A stretch of DNA of 64,000 nucleotides from Bacteroidota bacterium. Its GTDB lineage: Bacteria > Bacteroidota > Bacteroidia > Cytophagales > Cytophagaceae. The notes under the pieces are model-generated. The model saw only the letters and a list, made by a program, of their open reading frames with translations, did no database searches and was not told the DNA's origin. Position numbers and translations under genes: made by a program. The stretch covers positions 62,001 to 126,000 of the forward strand of contig JAEVZS010000026.1 of assembly GCA_023392125.1 (NCBI GenBank), given 5' to 3'. Position 1 is the stretch's first letter, and every line of letters starts with the position of its first letter. Below, piece by piece: positions 61,983 through 64,000 of this stretch.

Positions 61983-62426
61983 ATGGCTATGAATCAGGAT
62001 TTTTATAAATATCCTCTTGATTTAAGAAGAATTTTTCAAAGCAGGCAATTAGTAAAATGTGACATCGGAGAAGCTATTTCTCAGAATATTCAGCTCATTA
62101 TTGTCAGCCACAACGGAGAGCATCGTTATAATCAGACTTTTGGCTGCGAAATATGGGATATGGACTTTGATATGATCATGAGCACCAAAATCTGGGAAGA
62201 AAAATTACGTCGTTCGCTTTTAAAAGCTATTTCTGAAAACGAAAAGAAAATCGAGCAGGTAGAGGTCGATGTAAAGGTTTCCGAAGTTGAAAAGACTTAT
62301 AACAAGGAACAATACACCACTATCAAGCGCCAGGTTGACATTTTTATTCATGCAATCATTTCAGAAACCGGTGAGAAATATCACTTTCACACCAATCTTT
62401 ATCTAAGTCCTATTTCATACAATTAA
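61983..62426 (+). CDS. tssE: Type VI secretion baseplate wedge protein TssE (gp25-like)
   Basis: A 147-residue GPW/gp25 family protein, a component of the contractile-injection baseplate wedge. Visible are an RRIFQSRQL start, an ISQNIQLIIVSHNGEHRYNQ strand near 32-50 and the FGCEIWDMDFD motif near 53-63 with the conserved EIWD. The second half (NEKKIEQVEVDVKVSEVEKT) is a helix-strand typical of TssE. ATG 61983 and ATG 61989 are both usable. It is followed by tssF after 7 bases. A lone prophage-derived gp25 is the alternative but unlikely given tssF. Confidence 0.9.
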   Translation: MAMNQDFYKYPLDLRRIFQSRQLVKCDIGEAISQNIQLIIVSHNGEHRYNQTFGCEIWDMDFDMIMSTKIWEEKLRRSLLKAISENEKKIEQVEVDVKVSEVEKTYNKEQYTTIKRQVDIFIHAIISETGEKYHFHTNLYLSPISYN

Positions 62427-62433
62427 GCCTGTC

Positions 62434-64000
62434 ATGCATCAGATAACATACAGCGAAGATATAAAAAGCCGGATGCTGCGCCACATAGCCACATTATGGG
62501 GAATAAAAAATACAGATACGCTTGACCCGCTGGTAAAACTGCTGGTAGAAGCGCTGGCCGGTGAATTAAAGAAAACGCACAACGAGATTCAGACATTTGA
62601 AAAGCGTATTCTTGAGAAAATAGCCCTTCTGCTGACTCCCGGCGTACTATCGTTTCCCTACCCGGCTCATGCAATATGCAAAGCACTGCCTACCGAATCC
62701 ATACATACTATTGACAGAAAAACCCAGCTTCAGATCATCTCCAAAGCTATTGCCGGGCAGGACAAGCCCCTGACTCTTCATTTTACTCCGGCGGGGCCCG
62801 TCCGGATTTTTAATGCAGAAATAACCAATATGGCTACGGACAACAAGTTTTTTTCCATTGCTTCGTCCGGGCATAAAACTCCTCTTTTTCATCTGAGTAC
62901 CAACAATACACATAGCAAAAACATATGGCTTGGGTTAAAAATCGGCCCGGATATCAAACAGCTGAATGGCCTGAATTTCTTTATAGATTTTAAAAATACA
63001 GACGCCAGGAGTGCACTATTACAAATGATACACTCTGCCTCATGGTATATACATCATCTTCCCGTAAAGATTACTCATGGCCTCTCCTATGAATATTCCG
63101 TCCAAAAACAAAACATCATTTCCGATTACGAACCACTTACAGTTATTGAAAATGAAGTAACCCATCTGTACAATGACCATTTTGTAACGATCGACAGCCT
63201 TGATACTTCTCTTCCTCTGGCTCAGCTCACGGAAGAGATTCCGGCAGAACTGGCAACGTACGCGGAAGCGGTCAGTACTGAAAATAAACTACTCTGGTTT
63301 CGTCTTGAACTTCCTGGCTATGTGGATGACAGAGTTATTAATGATTTGCAAATCACCTGCAACAGTTTTCCGATAATTAACCGGAAACTGATTGATAAAG
63401 CCCATCGCCTGAAAGGCATAACCAATATTATTCCGATACATACGGATACCGGAGCTTTTTTTCTTTCTGTCGAGCAACTCTCCGACAGTGAGGGAAAAGC
63501 ATATACTCAGACTCCTTTCATGACTGATGAGGAAAAAGATATCGGTACTTTTGCTGTACGGCATGGTGGAACGGAGCGTCCCGATACCCGCAACGCAAAA
63601 GAATACCTTGTATATCTTATGGATCTGATCAGGGATGAGTCAGCTGCTTTCTCCAGCTACGGACAGGAAACAATCAGTTCGATGGTTAAAGAGCTTGACC
63701 GTATTCTTGCCCAGCTCGAACAACGCCTGCGAAAGAATCCTGCATGGCACGAAGACTCCAGTCATTATGTAACTGTCGGCTATCGAAAAAATCAGGAAGC
63801 GTTTTTCATGCAATACTGGATTACCAATAGCACATATGCCAACGGAATAAATGCCGGTACACCGCTCAATCTCTATATGGGCAGTGAGCTCAGAAACGGT
63901 TCCATTGAACTGCTGACCAGTACGACAGGCGGAAAAAAAGCGCTGGAGCCTTCCCGGCACATCGACGCGTATAAATATGCCATGCTGAGTCACAACAAGA
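62434..64000 (+). CDS. tssF: Type VI secretion baseplate subunit TssF (partial)
   Basis: The frame opens at ATG 62434 and continues past the right edge; 522 codons are visible. The start (HQITYSEDIKSRMLRHIATL, then ETFEKR-like helix) and the later LTPGVLSFPYPAHAICKAL near 69-87 agree with Bacteroidetes TssF. TssF forms the baseplate wedge with TssE and TssG. The combination of TssE followed at once by TssF at the head of an operon agrees with the T6SS-iii subtype of Bacteroidetes. The rest of the cluster is outside the window. Confidence 0.88.
   Translation, partial: MHQITYSEDIKSRMLRHIATLWGIKNTDTLDPLVKLLVEALAGELKKTHNEIQTFEKRILEKIALLLTPGVLSFPYPAHAICKALPTESIHTIDRKTQLQIISKAIAGQDKPLTLHFTPAGPVRIFNAEITNMATDNKFFSIASSGHKTPLFHLSTNNTHSKNIWLGLKIGPDIKQLNGLNFFIDFKNTDARSALLQMIHSASWYIHHLPVKITHGLSYEYSVQKQNIISDYEPLTVIENEVTHLYNDHFVTIDSLDTSLPLAQLTEEIPAELATYAEAVSTENKLLWFRLELPGYVDDRVINDLQITCNSFPIINRKLIDKAHRLKGITNIIPIHTDTGAFFLSVEQLSDSEGKAYTQTPFMTDEEKDIGTFAVRHGGTERPDTRNAKEYLVYLMDLIRDESAAFSSYGQETISSMVKELDRILAQLEQRLRKNPAWHEDSSHYVTVGYRKNQEAFFMQYWITNSTYANGINAGTPLNLYMGSELRNGSIELLTSTTGGKKALEPSRHIDAYKYAMLSHNK

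Noticed and set aside
1..64000. CRISPR arrays, insertion sequences, tRNA or rRNA genes, prophage
   Set aside because: No spaced direct repeats, transposase or integrase frames, or tRNA-like foldings were seen anywhere in the window.

Overview
The window is a continuous piece of a Bacteroidetes (Bacteroidota) chromosome, most likely order Cytophagales. The evidence is a PorZ-type component of the type IX secretion system, a Bacteroidetes-type (T6SS-iii-like) type VI cluster starting at the right edge, the purH-mreBCD-mrdA-rodA order, a CcmB/C/D/E plus CcsA heme-export block, the MoxR-DUF58-DUF4350-DUF4129-SpoIIM-RDD membrane cluster, and promoters of the TTTG / TAnnTTTG type instead of -35/-10 boxes. 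No rRNA, tRNA, insertion sequence, prophage or CRISPR array was seen. Coding density is high and most genes lie in long minus-strand operons with overlapping start and stop codons.

Region 1 (1-14.1 kb) is a surface-polysaccharide locus. On the minus strand are a chain-length/Wzc-like protein cut by the left edge, a half-size TolC-like protein, a sugar transferase fused to a degenerate receiver domain, and a stand-alone response regulator; then an acyl-CoA dehydrogenase. On the plus strand a nine-kilobase operon makes activated sugars: Ugd, UDP-xylose synthase, a WbpD-like acetyltransferase with no usable ATG, a TviB-like dehydrogenase, GalE, RfbB, a TviC/WbpP-like epimerase and RfbA. It should supply UDP-GlcA, UDP-Xyl, UDP-GlcNAcA/UDP-GalNAcA, UDP-Gal and dTDP-4-keto-6-deoxyglucose.

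Region 2 (14.1-20.4 kb) holds ChrA, a conserved lipoprotein with a CGNC motif, RecO, PorZ and a divergent unknown protein. Region 3 (20.5-35.4 kb, all minus) holds the rod-shape operon, PurH and PurN, a UbiA-type prenyltransferase, a KdsC-like phosphatase, a DUF2520 oxidoreductase and heme delivery for cytochrome c, including a CcmE with cysteine in place of the usual heme-binding histidine.

Region 4 (35.4-47.2 kb): a DUF3575 barrel protein and PheS on the plus strand face, across a strong bidirectional terminator, a minus-strand set of MoxR ATPase and three SurA/PpiD-like periplasmic folding factors. Next comes a complete partner-switching module (anti-sigma-type kinase, STAS antagonist, SpoIIE-type phosphatase) and GuaB. 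Region 5 (47.3-54.2 kb) is the MoxR/DUF58/DUF4350/DUF4129/SpoIIM/RDD cluster.

Region 6 (54.2-61.6 kb) is a thiamine operon (thiS-C-tenI-D-E-G-H-F) under a clear TPP riboswitch. Region 7 (62-64 kb) begins a type VI secretion cluster with TssE and TssF, the latter cut by the right edge. The single gap above 300 bases (61456-61982) carries the riboswitch, two opposed promoters and two small overlapping open frames.
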